NCBI GenBank assembly: GCA_002286855.1 | Contig: NRSV01000130.1 | Location: 1 to 40,294, forward strand | DNA from: Bipolaris cookei | Taxonomy: Eukaryota; Ascomycota; Dothideomycetes; Pleosporales; Pleosporaceae | Direction of reading: 5' to 3' | DNA: 40,294 bases | Shown here: positions 1 to 12,300 of the stretch, in pieces | Layout of the letters: the number at the start of each line of letters is the position of its first letter | Position numbering within the stretch: position 1 is the first letter of the stretch | Translations under genes and position numbers: made by a program | The notes under the pieces: model-generated | What the model was told of the DNA's origin: nothing | Databases searched by the model: none | The model's input: the letters and a program-made list of their open reading frames with translations, nothing else

Positions 1-443
1 TAACGTGACTGCATAGCGAGCGCGCCAGCTAAGCGAGCGCGCCACCCTAAATCTCACCAAAAACCCCCAACTACAAAGGTCTATATCTCAACAACTATAC
101 ATTAGAATTGTCTAGAAATCTATAAGTCTAATACTTGTAACAATCTCGCTGTTACCTCAAGTTTTAAGACTATTCCAACATACAATTATACAAATATAGA
201 AAAGTACGCTAGAATAATCCCTGTATTTCTGCTATCTCTTATTAAGTTTATTACTATTATAGCTATTGTTATGTAACTCTAACGTCTTTTTATTTATATA
301 GATGCAGCCTTTATAACTACTGGATTTCTAGACAATTCTAATGTATAGTTGGTGAGATATAGACCTTTGTAGTTGGGGGTTTTTGGTGAGATTTAGGGTG
401 GCGCGCTCGCTTAGCTGGCGCGCTCGCTATGCACACACGTTAA
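1..443. repeat. MITE with ~120-bp terminal inverted repeats (pogo/Tc1-mariner type)
   Basis: The first ~120 bases and the last ~120 bases (about 324-443) are near-perfect reverse complements. Both ends begin with TA followed by ACGTG, then a GCATAGCGAGCGCGCC block in which the unit GCGAGCGCGCCA occurs twice. The inner 200 bp is AT-rich and has no coding capacity. The TA at each outer edge fits the TA target of the Tc1/mariner/pogo superfamily. A similar terminus recurs at about 18157 beside a pogo remnant, so this is probably a non-autonomous derivative of a pogo element. The left edge coincides with the window start, so the exact left boundary is not proven. Confidence 0.85.
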
Positions 444-477
444 TAGTCATGTAATGTTCGTGATTTTAGTGGGGTCT

Positions 478-2800
478 TGGCGCAGTGAGCGGTTCGCCCT
501 ACAGTATTCGTGCGCCAGATGAACATGGTCACCAGTTGAACACCCCAACAACAACAACTCAACTTCAACGCGTCATAACTCAACCAATATGGACCCAATT
601 CAAGAAGAGATTGCAGAAATCAAATCGTGTAATCTAGGAGATGAATTTTCGTACAAAAAATTGCTAAAAAGTATAGCGTCAACTGCGTTACGCTGATGAG
701 ACGGCACAAACACGAAAACGAGGCCTATGGCGTACGCAACCAATCCCTCCACCCAGAACACGAAGCCGAGCTTGTACGATACATCAAAACGCTTACTGAA
801 CGACGTTTACCACCTACAAGAACAATGGTACAGCAATTTGCCAGTGAGTTGGCTGGCAAACAGGTCTCCGAAAGCTGGGTTTCCCGGTTCCTCCGCCGGC
901 ATCCCAACCATCTCGTCTCTCGCTCGGGCAAAGCCATGGCCAAGGAGCGGACCAAAGCTGATTCGGGAGCCAAGTACAGCTTGTATTTCAAGCTTTTACA
1001 TGAAAAGATGGAGGAGTATAACATACAGCCGATCCATATATTCAATATGGACGAGAAGGGGTTTCAACTTGGCCGAGTTGGCAGAACAAAGCGTATATTT
1101 GACAAGAGACTCTACGAGCAAAAAGAAGTACGGCAAGCACTTGAAGATGGGTCAACCGAGTGGATAACTGTGTTGGCTTGTATTTGTTCGGATGGCAAAG
1201 CTTTGAGTCCTACACTCATCTTCCAGGGAACCAACGGAGCTGTTTAATCAAGCTGGGTTGATGCTATACAAGCGGGGGAGCACTCAGTATTTGTCACCTC
1301 ATCTCCCTCTGGCTGGACCAACAACGATATTGGGTTGGGTTGGCTTAAGGGGGTGTTTGAGAGAGAAACTAGACGGCATGCTTTAACTGGGTATCGATTA
1401 CTACTCCTTGACGGTCACGGATCCCATGTAACCATGGAGTTTATTGAATACTGTAACAACAACAATATTCTGTTGGCTGTATTCCCCCTCACGCTACCCA
1501 TACACTTCAACCCCTCGACGTTTGTATGTTCAAACCCCTTTCAAACGCTTACTCAACTCAGTTGGCTGGATACCTTCAGGACAGCCAGGGGTTGTTCAAT
1601 TTGACTTAAGGAGACTTCTTCCCGCTCTTCTGGAGGTCCTGGACCTCTGTTTTCAAACCTCCACTTATCCAGAGGTCATTTGAAGCCACTGGTGTATACC
1701 CGCCCAACCCAGAAGTTGTACTCAAGAAGTTTGCCAAGGAAGCTTGAGACTCCGACAGCAGCCAGTCAGTACTCTCCGGAGAGGATTGGCTCAAGCTGAA
1801 GTCAATTGTACGCCGTGAGGTGAAGGATCAGAGCAGTAAGGACGTCAAGAAGCTTCAACGAAGTTTGTGCCACATTGCAGCTCAAAACTGTATACTCCGT
1901 GAGGAGGTTAGGGGCCTCAGGCAGTCCCTAGCCATCAAGGAGAGGCGACCAAAGCAGTCTTTCACCCTCCAGCTTGATGAGGACGAGGATTATCATGGGG
2001 GAGCAAAAACATGGTCGCCCAGGAGTATACAACGAGCTCGCGATCGTCGGGCATCAAAACAACAATAACAACAAGAACTTGAAAAGCTTCAAAAAGCCCA
2101 GCAAGCCGAGGCCAACAAGGCAGCACGCCTTTGCCAACGTCAACTACAACAAGCAAGGCGTGTTGAGCGGGAGAAGGGTTGGGAGGAGACCAGAAAGCGG
2201 AAGGCTGCAGAGAAAGCAGATAGAGACCGCCAGAGGATACTCCGCAACGCTCAAAAAGCTATAAAATTGCCCCAAAAGGGTAAGCGCAAAGCTTCAACAG
2301 CTCATAAGCCAGCTACAAAGCGTCAGAAACGTGTTGGGGTTGATACAGCTGTGGTGGGAGGCGCGGAGGTTGCACCAGCTACCCAGCGCGTAGTCGCCGC
2401 GAACGACCAACAAAGCCCACTAAAAAAAATTTGAATAAGCCAAAACTTTCGTAGGCTTGTATTGTGGTGTAGTATCATGTGATCAGACTGTGGGGTATAT
2501 ATAGTAGTTCTTTTCAGAGTAGAAAAGACACCTTCAATCCATTCTTTGGCAGCGATTAGATTTCAGCTTTTTCTACTAGCTCGATTGCGGGTCGCCCCTT
2601 GATCTTTTGAGCTCGATCTTGTATAATACCACAGTATATAGTATAGATCCAGCTTTGCGCAATTTAAATACGATTTGTGGTGGCTCTACAAGTCCATCTC
2701 TTTGAATATATTTTGTTGTTGGGGTGTTCAACTGACGACCATGTTCATCTCGCGCACGGATACTGTACGTACTGTACTGAGCGGCTCGCTATACTTTGAC
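478..2800 (+). mobile_element. Fot1/pogo DNA transposon, full length but inactivated
   Basis: Inverted ends bracket a pogo-type transposase. The left end (about 492-556) and the reverse complement of the right end (about 2708-2792) share blocks such as AGATGAACATGGTC and AGTTGAACACCCCAACAAC in the same order with few mismatches. Length, about 2.3 kb, is ordinary for Fot1-like elements. The outermost bases of the two ends are diverged, so the boundaries are good to perhaps 20-30 bp. It abuts the MITE at 1-443. Confidence 0.8.
589..2434 (+). pseudogene. Fot1/pogo-like DDE transposase, degenerate copy A
   Basis: This was a cut-and-paste transposase of the pogo family (CENP-B-type HTH, then DDE_1 catalytic core). 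The ATG at 589 opens the N-terminal HTH; a slip in the A-run near 655 moves the reading into the frame that carries the HTH and CENP-B-like region to about 1244. NMDEKGF (first catalytic Asp region) lies near 1048 and DGHGSH (second Asp) near 1413. Breaks: CAA to TAA at 1244-1246 (GAV stop SSW), frameshifts near 1487 and 1600, a TGA near 1745 where Arg is likely, and a TAA near 2066. The C-terminal part is the usual charged, Gln/Lys-rich coiled-coil tail with the YHGGA...WSPR motif. Translation ends at 2434. Not functional. Confidence 0.88.
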
Positions 2801-3316
2801 GTTAAGCAAAACCGGCCAAAGATATCGACCGACCGGTTAACCAGAACAACCGACCGAGATAACCAGCCGTTTTGCTCACGGATGTCTTTACAACCACTCT
2901 TCCTAAATAGGAGTAAGAAGGATGCGAATTGTAAGAGGCTTAGCAGATAGGAATAGAGATCATAAAGATAGTATTGAGACGAATCCTTAAGAATCTTTCT
3001 AAGGTTCGAACGAAGGTTATATACGGAATATCCTAAGGCCCGAGGGGTACCCAATAGGGCCCCGAGGGTTTCCCTTAGCTCATTGCCCAAGACACGTGAT
3101 AGTATAAAATCAATCAATCAAATCAGATCAGATAGAAAAATCTCACGAAGACCAACTTACGCAGTCATCACGCCACTAGTCCAACTCACCACTAACTCTG
3201 AGTTCTTCAGAATACCTTACATTTCATTGAACAATATCCTATTGTATTTTGACGCGGATGTCTAGACGTAGGATTCCAAGCACAAATAGATCTGCCGCGC
3301 CATCCACTATGTAAAA
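2801..3316. other. Intergenic, no gene recognised
   Basis: Between the pogo element and the 3' end of the NRPS. I see no conserved coding frame. The stretch 2905-3125 has short open frames on both strands but no motif. The 3' part (3130-3316) should contain the NRPS transcript end; no clear polyadenylation signal stands out. Confidence 0.5.
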
Positions 3317-6300
3317 TTAAACAAATGACGTCAGAGATGACTTGCACGATTCCAGTGTCGTTTCAAGATTAGTGCAGAGCCTCGAGATCGTTTCGCAAAG
3401 GAGATCCAGTAACTTCTCTGCACATTCAGCCGTGAGAATATGCGTATTACCATTAATTGTAACATCCAAACTGCCGGTTTGCGCTTGCGAGACGATGAAC
3501 AGCTGATTTGCTACTGCAAAGGGATTTTCAAACCATTGTACTCTCGATATCTCGCCTGCAATGTGAATTTCCGGATTCGCGTCGATGTTTTGATGTTTAA
3601 TGTATGAGTCGAACATGGTCCCAGTTGGCCAATTTGTGCATTGTCCAACAATTTCATTGAAGCCCATTGAGTCTGATTCACCAATGGAAACATACTGCTC
3701 TTGAATAGAGTGGAGAAGGTCAGCTACCGTTCTCGCTGCAGAGACATCCGCACGAACTGGGATGATGTTAATGCAGGGCCCAACTATCTCTGTAATGCCT
3801 GGAATATCAGAGTTTCGTCCAGCGACGAGTTGAGCGTAGACTACATCTTCTTCTCCGCTAACACGAGAGAGAACCAAAGCCCAGGCTGAGCTGACAAGAG
3901 ATGCGATTGTTATTTCACCAGGTAGCTGAGGTAGAGGCAATGAACGCCCCAGTCTGATGTTGCGAGGACTGCCTACGTAGGCTGTAGGGGAAAGTTTTGG
4001 GAGGATCTGAGTAAGGCGAGAGCCTTTGAGGAGATCCTTCCAATAGCAGGCAGACACGGGGGCTATTTGGCGAGAGTATGCCAAATAGGTTGAGAAGTCA
4101 GGCTCAAGGCTTAATGACTTGTTATTAAAAAGCGAAGTGAGCGTGTTCAGAATGACGGGGATACACCAGCCATCATACTGGGCGTGGGATAGACGAATAA
4201 AAAGTCGAGCTGCCTTTGAGGCATTGCGGATGAAGATGAACGAAGTCGGTACCCCAAGCGGCGATGATTGGCAGATATCTCGTAGAACTATGGCGTTGGA
4301 TTCTTCATCTATGGATCCATTAAACTCGAAAGTTGAAAAAGGAGTATCAAAATTGCGAAGAACCATTTGTAAAAATTGACCTTTGCAGGATGCAAAATGC
4401 GTGCGAAGAATTTTCAATTGCTGTGCAAGCGAACGACAACTATTTTCCAGACGTTCGACATCCAAAGAGGGGTTCAAATCCATATAGATGTAGTTGAAGG
4501 CATCACGAAAATTCCGTTTCCCGTGGGAAAGATATTGTTCCTGAATGAAAGAGACAGGCCGTATATCCTCAATGCGATCCAAGGCCACGAAAGGTCGGCA
4601 TTGCGTTCCGCTGGAAAATACAGCCTCGTATAGACTGGGTGAAAGTAAAGAAAAATTGGCAGGAGGCTGGAAAGGAGTAGTAGAGGAATGCGGGGAAAGA
4701 ATGGCGAGATTATGCAGTATTGAAGCCCGGAAGATCATCGCAACTGTCAATTGGATGCCTTGCTTGCGGGCCTTAGCCACCAGCTTCATGGCCGCGATCG
4801 AGTCGCCGCCTAGGCGGAAGAAGCTGTCGTCTAGCCCGATGGTGTCCGCATCGATGCCGAGTACCTGAGCCCACAGCTGCTGCAGCGCCTGCTCCATCGC
4901 TGTTGTTGGCTGCCGCTTGGGTCCCTGGCTCTGCGTGCGCAGCTTGGCTAATTGCTGCGCCGAGAAGGACGCCCCCATCTCGCGCAACCGCCGCCTGTCT
5001 GTCTTGCCTGACGTCGTTGTTGGAAGCTTTGCCAATTCAATGTAAACCCCAGGCACCATATAGCTGGGTAGCCGCTCACTAAGCTGTTCATCTACCTTCG
5101 TAGGGAAAAAGACCCGGGCCACCAACCCGCCTTCGGTCAAGACGTCATTCTGCTGCACGAACACGGCCACCACCGCTTTGTCCTTCTCGTTTCCTGGCAT
5201 AATCACCTCTGCTGCCAACTGCTCGACTGTTGGCATACACTCGCGCACGTGGTGCTCAATCTCTCCTAGCTCTACTCGCTGCCCGCGTATCTTGACCTGC
5301 CCGTCCTTGCGGCCCACGTACACCAGGTTGCCATCTGCGTTGTAGCGTACCAGGTCGCCTGTCTTGTACAGTCGGCCTCGCCGCCCTATCTCTAGCAACC
5401 AAGCAGGGTCACAGATGAATGCTGCCGCCGTCTTCTCCATATCATCGAGGTAGCCGCGCGCCAAGATCGGTCCCTCGATAAGCAGCTCGCCTACTGAACC
5501 TAGAGGGGCCAGCCTATGGTGGTCATCAGGATCTACTACCCAGCTCACTGACGCTATCGATTTTCCAATGACTGCAGATCGTGACGCATTTACATCAAAA
5601 TACGCAGTGCTAAAGACACAACATTCCGTAGGCCCATAAACGTGTATCAGTCTAACATAACCTTCCCAAATGTCCCAGTCTGTAGAGCGGATGATTTCGC
5701 CACCCACTGCAAGTGTAGAGACAGAGGCAATATCATGAGGGTCTAGGAGACGTGCAACAGTCGGTGTAAGAAAAACCCAGGTTGCACTCATCCTGCTGAT
5801 GGCTTCAGACAGACTATTACGCCGATCACGCTCTGAAGGGACACATGTACACCCGCCATGTATAAGCGTAGTCCAGATCTCGGCTATACAGGCGTCGAAT
5901 GTGTAAGATGCGAACTGGAGGGCTCGAGTATCTTGCGTGAACCCAAGGGCTTTGCCGTGACCAAGACTACTCGTCGCAATGGCCTGATGCTCAATCACCA
6001 CGCCCTTGGGTGTGCCCGTGCTGCCTGATGTGAAGATGACATAGGCACTGTTTCCTGGTTGTACATTCGGGCGCACTCTCCGCTCGCTGGCCTCGCTGAA
6101 CAGCTGATGGGCCGATGCTTTATTGACTGTTACAACGGCCCGACCGTCTCTTTTGCAGAGATTCATGTGCTGCTCTGAGGCCAGTACTATCCTTGCCTTG
6201 GTCTGCCTAAAGATATCCTCGTGCCGAGTTGCTGGATGCTCTGGGTCGAGGGGTGCGAACGCCCCGCCAGCCTTAAGCACAGCGAGCATTGCTACAACTG

Positions 6301-9300
6301 TCCACATCGACTTTTCAAAGCAGAGGGGGACAATAACCTCTGGCTTGACTCCTAGATCAACTAGATGACCGGCTAGCCTAGAGGACAGCGTGTCCAGCTC
6401 GCCGTACGTCATCTCGCCATCCCACGCGCAGATAGCGGGCGCAGTGGGTCGTGCCTTTGCCTGCTCCGTAAACAGGTCGTGCACACACCGCTCCACTACT
6501 GCTGGGGCCTTGACATTCCATCCCCATAGCTGTTGTCTGTCTTTGGGGCTAAGTATATCGATGTCGGCAATTGTTGTTCTAACGTCAGCTTCCGCCATCT
6601 GCTTCATGACGAAGCTGAACTGGCCCATTATCTTCTCTACCTGCCATCGATCTATCGCTCTTGGGTCGAAACTAGCTGTGATCTGAACTCCTTCTACCGC
6701 TAATATGCATTGCACCATTAACGCATACGTCGTAAAGTCCTGTAGTTCTGAACGACTATCCCATTTCCCTAGCTCTTTGTTTGTCTCTAGATGGCTACTA
6801 GCTGGCTGCACTACTACTAGCGTCTGAAAGCTGCAGGCGTGCTGTGCATAAACTCCCATCTTGGCGATCCGCTGCAGTCCTGTTTGCTCATATGGAATCA
6901 TCTCGGTCGCTTGCCGCTGCACTGTATCAAGAAGAGCTCGCACAGTCAGTTCCTTCTGAAAACGCACACGCACTGGTACTGTCGCAATAGTAGGTCCTAG
7001 CATAGTCTCAATTCCAGGGACTGGCGCGTTCCTGCCCATTACTGTTGCCCCAAAGACCACATCATCTGAGTTAGTATAATTCCCAGTGACAATAGCCCAC
7101 GCAGCGCGGATTAGCGTCGACATAGTTGTGTTGGATATCGTCTTAGGGAGTGGCGGGCACTGGTACTCTAGCATTGCATCCGCAACAGGCTGCTGTACTG
7201 ATGACGATAGCGGTGGGAATACGGTCCCTTTGCAGTCGGCAAGCGTGGCTTGCCAGTACTTCGTGATTGCCTCCTGATTTTGCTGGCCAAGATGCTGGAT
7301 AAAGGCGTTGAATCCAGTGGGCTTCTCGATTGCAGTCTCTCGGTACGCCATCCCAACCGCATTTAGGATGCGTGGCAGAGACCAGCCATCGTACAAAGTG
7401 TGGTGAATGGTCCACACAAACCAGCGCTTCTTGCCCTCGTGTTTCTTAATAAGTGCATAGCGCGCTAGAGGGTCGCCCAGCTGCATTGTTATAGACTTAT
7501 CCTTCGCGAGGTACGTTTGCAGGTCATTAAGCTCGACCCAATGTATGCCTTCTGAAACGACAGCCTGCAACAGGCCCAGCATACTGTGCTGCACAATCCG
7601 GGTGCGCAGCATGGCTGATGACAGGACCACCTGCTCCCACGCTGCCCGGAAAGCGCCTTCATCTACGTCGCTATGCAGCTCTAGTACGCTCTGCATGATA
7701 TAGTCGCCTGCTCGCCTCGACGTTAGTGACATTAGGCCCTCCTGTAGAGGTGAGCACGGGTAGATATCTTCTACTAGGCCTCTATCTAGGCCACAGCTAG
7801 CTGCAACTTCCTCCTGGATTTGTGCTTTTTCAGCTTCTGAGTTTAAGTTAAGAAGCGAGAAAGGCTCAATATATTGCGCTGTGGTTGGAGTTTCTCTGTG
7901 GGTTGAAGTCACTAGATTAATGAGCTTAGGAGACTGGAAAATGCTCGCAACTGTCAATTGGATGCCTTGCTTGCGGGCCTTAGCTACCAGCTTCATGGCC
8001 GCGATCGAGTCGCCGCCTAGGCGGAAGAAGCTGTCGTCTAGCCCGATGGTGTCCGCATCGATGCCGAGTACCTGAGCCCACAGCTGCTGCATTGTCTTCT
8101 CTCCAGCTGACATCAGCTGCTGGGTCGATTCTCTATGGCTATTCTGCAATTCTATTCGTCCTGCAAGCGCCTTCCGGTCTACCTTACCGTTCTGATTCAT
8201 CGGCATTGCGTCTAGCACGGTGATAGTCTGAGGAACCATGTAAGCAGGCAGATGATCTTCAGCAATCTCCAGCAGCTCTTTTCGGATTCTTTGGAGGAAC
8301 TCGTGCTGCAACGGCCTGCTGCCGAGATTATGCAACGGACGATCTGAGTGGTCAGTGGGGAATCGAAACATTATCCTATTCTCTTCCTTCTGTGGTCGAT
8401 ATCGATGGAAGATGACATCTAAACCACCACGCTGAGAGTGTTGCCTGTTCCAGCTGATCTCTACTTGGCAATTGGCCTCTCGGGCCAGATCAACCAAGTC
8501 TGTAGGTGAAAGTGAGGCAAAGCGCTGTGCTCTCTGATGCACTTCAGATAGCCAATCCTTGTGATCGAAGGTCTCTGCTTCTGTTCCATCCAGTGCATCT
8601 ATCAGGCACCGATCTACGATAGTCTTGCTGTAAGGAATATTGCTCACAGCTATTGTGGCCGATGCAGGAAGATGCTGAAGCAGCTGCAGCAGAGACTGGC
8701 GCTCCAGCTGGCGCTCCACAAAATCGATCCATTCACTATCTCTAACGCTGCGAATGTCTCTTGTCTGCTGATTTGTTTCTCTGACATGCACAACAGCTGC
8801 ATAGCGGTAGCAACTCAGCTCATTTGTCGTCCTCATTTTCTTAGGTAGGATCTCGACATGCTCGACGAGGCCCGGAAAGCAATCAGGCAGGGCAGTGAAG
8901 AAGCCTGGATCAACCAGCAGCTCACGCTCGACTCGCCCCATGTCAGTTACTATGCGTTGGATATCAGCCCTTGTTGCCTTGCCACCTGCCATACGCAGTG
9001 ATCGTGTTGCCAGGAACTCTCGGTGCAACACATAGGATCGGATGTCGCCAAAAAAGAGCGTGCGAACAGTGCCCATCTTGAGCAGCTGCTGCACAGTCTT
9101 AAAGAGGTACTCCAAGCTCGGGAAGTATTGAACAACAGAGTTCAGAATAACAAGGTTTGCGACGATAGGCGTTTTAAGATGCCCAATATCTGCTGCTGTA
9201 GCCTTATGCATTTGGACCTTGCCTGACAATACAGGCATAGATTTGACGGTTTCTGTGATGAAATTGATGGCTTTCTGAGATGGTTCCAGACCTACATAGC

Positions 9301-12300
9301 TTCGCAGCCCATCACCCAGATTGAACAGGATCATGCCGGTTCCGGATCCAATCTCAAGTACGTGGTCGGGTCGATGGCTCTCGAGTATTGTATGTATAGT
9401 GTCATCCAGCCACTCGTTCATTTCCTCCTTGTCTATCTCTCTGCCATCAAACATTGAAGTCCATCCAACAAAGTCTCGTCCAATGCTTTCAGGTCGAACA
9501 ACACTAATTGGCGAATACAGTTCAGAGTCAAATTTCGTTTCCCATGCGTAAACATGGTTCGATTCGCCACTATTATCATGCTGCGCATTGGCCATTGTAG
9601 TGCTTTCGTTTGCTGTGACGAATCCAGCCAGTCGCGCCTCCTCGCCTTGCTGCTGGACGACTACTACCGCTTCGCTGACCGATTTGTGGCTATGGAGGAC
9701 GTGCTCGATCTCGCTCAACTCGACACGATTTCCGCGAATCTTGACTTGTCCATCCATCCGACCGAAAAACTCTAGCTCGCCGTCGGTAGGTCGCCAGCGG
9801 ACATAATCACCCGTTCGGTACGCTTTGACCGTCTGACCACCAATGGTAACCGAGACAAAACGTTCGATATTACGACTCGGATCGGTATATCCACGCGCTA
9901 CACCATCACCTGTGACCACGAGTTCACCGATGATCCCGAGAGGAACAATGACCAGCTTCGAGTCCATAACGTAGGCACCAGAGTTGCTCAGCGCTCGACC
10001 AATAGGTACACCATTCAATGATCTCTCTTTCTTCGCGACGAGGAAGAGTGTACTCCAGCCTGAGTTCTCGGTTGGGCCATATGAGTTCACCAGCTTGCCC
10101 GTGAACACATTCTCTATGCCCTGAACATGATGTGGTTGAAGCGCTTCACCTCCAACACAGAGCGTCTCGATACCACTGAATATTGCAGGTAATTGTTTCG
10201 CATAACTACCCATCAGGGTTGGTGTCATGAAGGCTGATTGGACATGATTTTGATGAAAGATTTGAAGTACAACCTCGGGATCCAGGATCGCCATTGTGCT
10301 AATACAGACTATAGTGCCACCATGTAATAGAGGGGCGTAAATCTCCCATGTCGACGCGTCAAAAGCAAGATTGGCCATGTGGGCCATAACGGGTGAGGCC
10401 GGTAGATACTGCACTAGGTTATTATCCCTCACCAGTCGCACAATGCCGCGGTGTTCCACCATGACCCCCTTTGGCTGGCCAGTCGACCCTGAGGTGAACA
10501 TGACATAGGCGAGGCTGGTGGATGATGGTCCCTCAACAGTTGTCATAGATTGTTGAGAAATGAAGTCGTCCATCGCCTCTGCCAAGGCTTCCCTGATGCC
10601 AACAAACTCAACTTTGCTCAGCTGTATGTTCGTATCTGGAATATCTGACCCTGTAAGAAGAATAGTATGGCCTGGAAGGGACGACAGGATGGCCTCTATC
10701 CGCTTTGTTGGCGTCTTGACATCAAGTGGAAGATAGGCCAAGTTGGCTTTTAGGATGCCCAGGAACGCAATGATTGCCTCACAGCTTCGATTCGCGAGCA
10801 CGCCTACAAGGGTCTCCGGAGCGAGCGCTTTCTTTACCAACCACCAAGCAAGAGTATCAGATGCTTCGTCTAATTGAGCGTACGTCATGTTTGCCGATGC
10901 ATCTTGGACGGCAAGCCTGGACGGACAAACAGAAGCCTGCTGGCGGAAAAGGTCTACGATACTAGAGTCACGGGGATAAGCCGTCTCTTCAACCTGGATA
11001 AGGCCCATCTTGTCCAGCTTGCAGAAGTGAGCCTCACTTAGCAATGGTAATGAGGCCACTACTGTCTCAGGTTCTTTAAGACATATTTCCAAGACAATGT
11101 GGAAGATTGATAGCATGTTGTCAATAGTTTCTGGAGCGTACAAGTCGGTAGAGAACAGGATCCTGCCCTGCAGGCTGTCTGTCTGCTGGTAGAAGTGGAA
11201 CTCCAGATCAAACCTTGAAGTTACTGATGGTGCCATGACCTCTGTTTCCATGCCCTCAAGCTTCAGTTGTCCGAAATTTTGCTGAGAGTGTACAGCAAAC
11301 ACAATCTGGATAAGCGGATGGCGAGACAGATCTCGATCATTCTTTAGCTTCGACACGATGCTCTCAAATGGAACATCCGCATTAGCATGGGACGCAGCTA
11401 TGACATTATGGACTTGATCAACAAGGCCTTTAAAAGTTTCCTCGCCAACAGATATACGAAGACACTGTAAGTTAACAAAGAACCCGATGATGTCCTTGAC
11501 CTCCCACCTATCTCGATTGGCATTTGGTGTGCCAATGGTTGCATCGCCTTGACCGGTGAGACGGAAATGTGTGGCTCGGAAGGCAGTTAGCAGGACTACG
11601 AACTGCGTCATTCCATGCAATTTGCAATAACGATGTAGATTGATATATAGAGAACCGCCAATTTGAATGGTTCGCACGTCAGCCTTTCCTGATAAAGCCG
11701 CGGGTCGGGGCTTGTCACAGGGCAGTTCCGCAGGTCGGTTTCCCTGGAGCTGCCGAACCCAATAGCTGAGCTGTTTTTGGTGTTTTTCGACCTGGGCTTG
11801 CTCTCTCTGCCAGAGCGAGAAGTCACGGTACTGAATTGGCAGCGGCTGTACTTGAGCCAGCGGGTCCTGACTCTGCGTCGCGGCGAAGTAGAAAGCAGCC
11901 AACTCGCGCAATAGCACATCCAAGGACCAGCCATCCGAAATGACATGGTGCATAACAATAGAAAGCACATGTTCATCTTTACCTATACGGTAGATAGTCA
12001 CTCTCCACCCAGGCTCCAAGCGCAAGTTGAAAGGAGTCGCTTGGTCCCGTTGTAGAGCATCTGTAAGACGCTGCTCGTCGCCTGCCGGCAGTTCGATAAT
12101 ACTGATATCTTTGCTGCAAAACGGCCCGACTATTTGCGAACCAACACCGTTGATAGTGTCAAAGGTCGTCCGCAGTGTCTCATGGCGGCTCTCGACTGCA
12201 AGCAGCGCAGAGTTGAGCGCTTCCAACTGCAGTGGACCCTTCATGCGCACCATGAATGGAATCAAGTACCAGTTCGATCCAGGGTACAACTCCTCTAAGA

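Noticed and set aside
3511..4180. Terminal C domain as dead because its first motif His is Ser (SHAQYDG)
   Set aside because: The second, catalytic His and the DG are kept, and this variant is normal for fungal terminal condensation domains.
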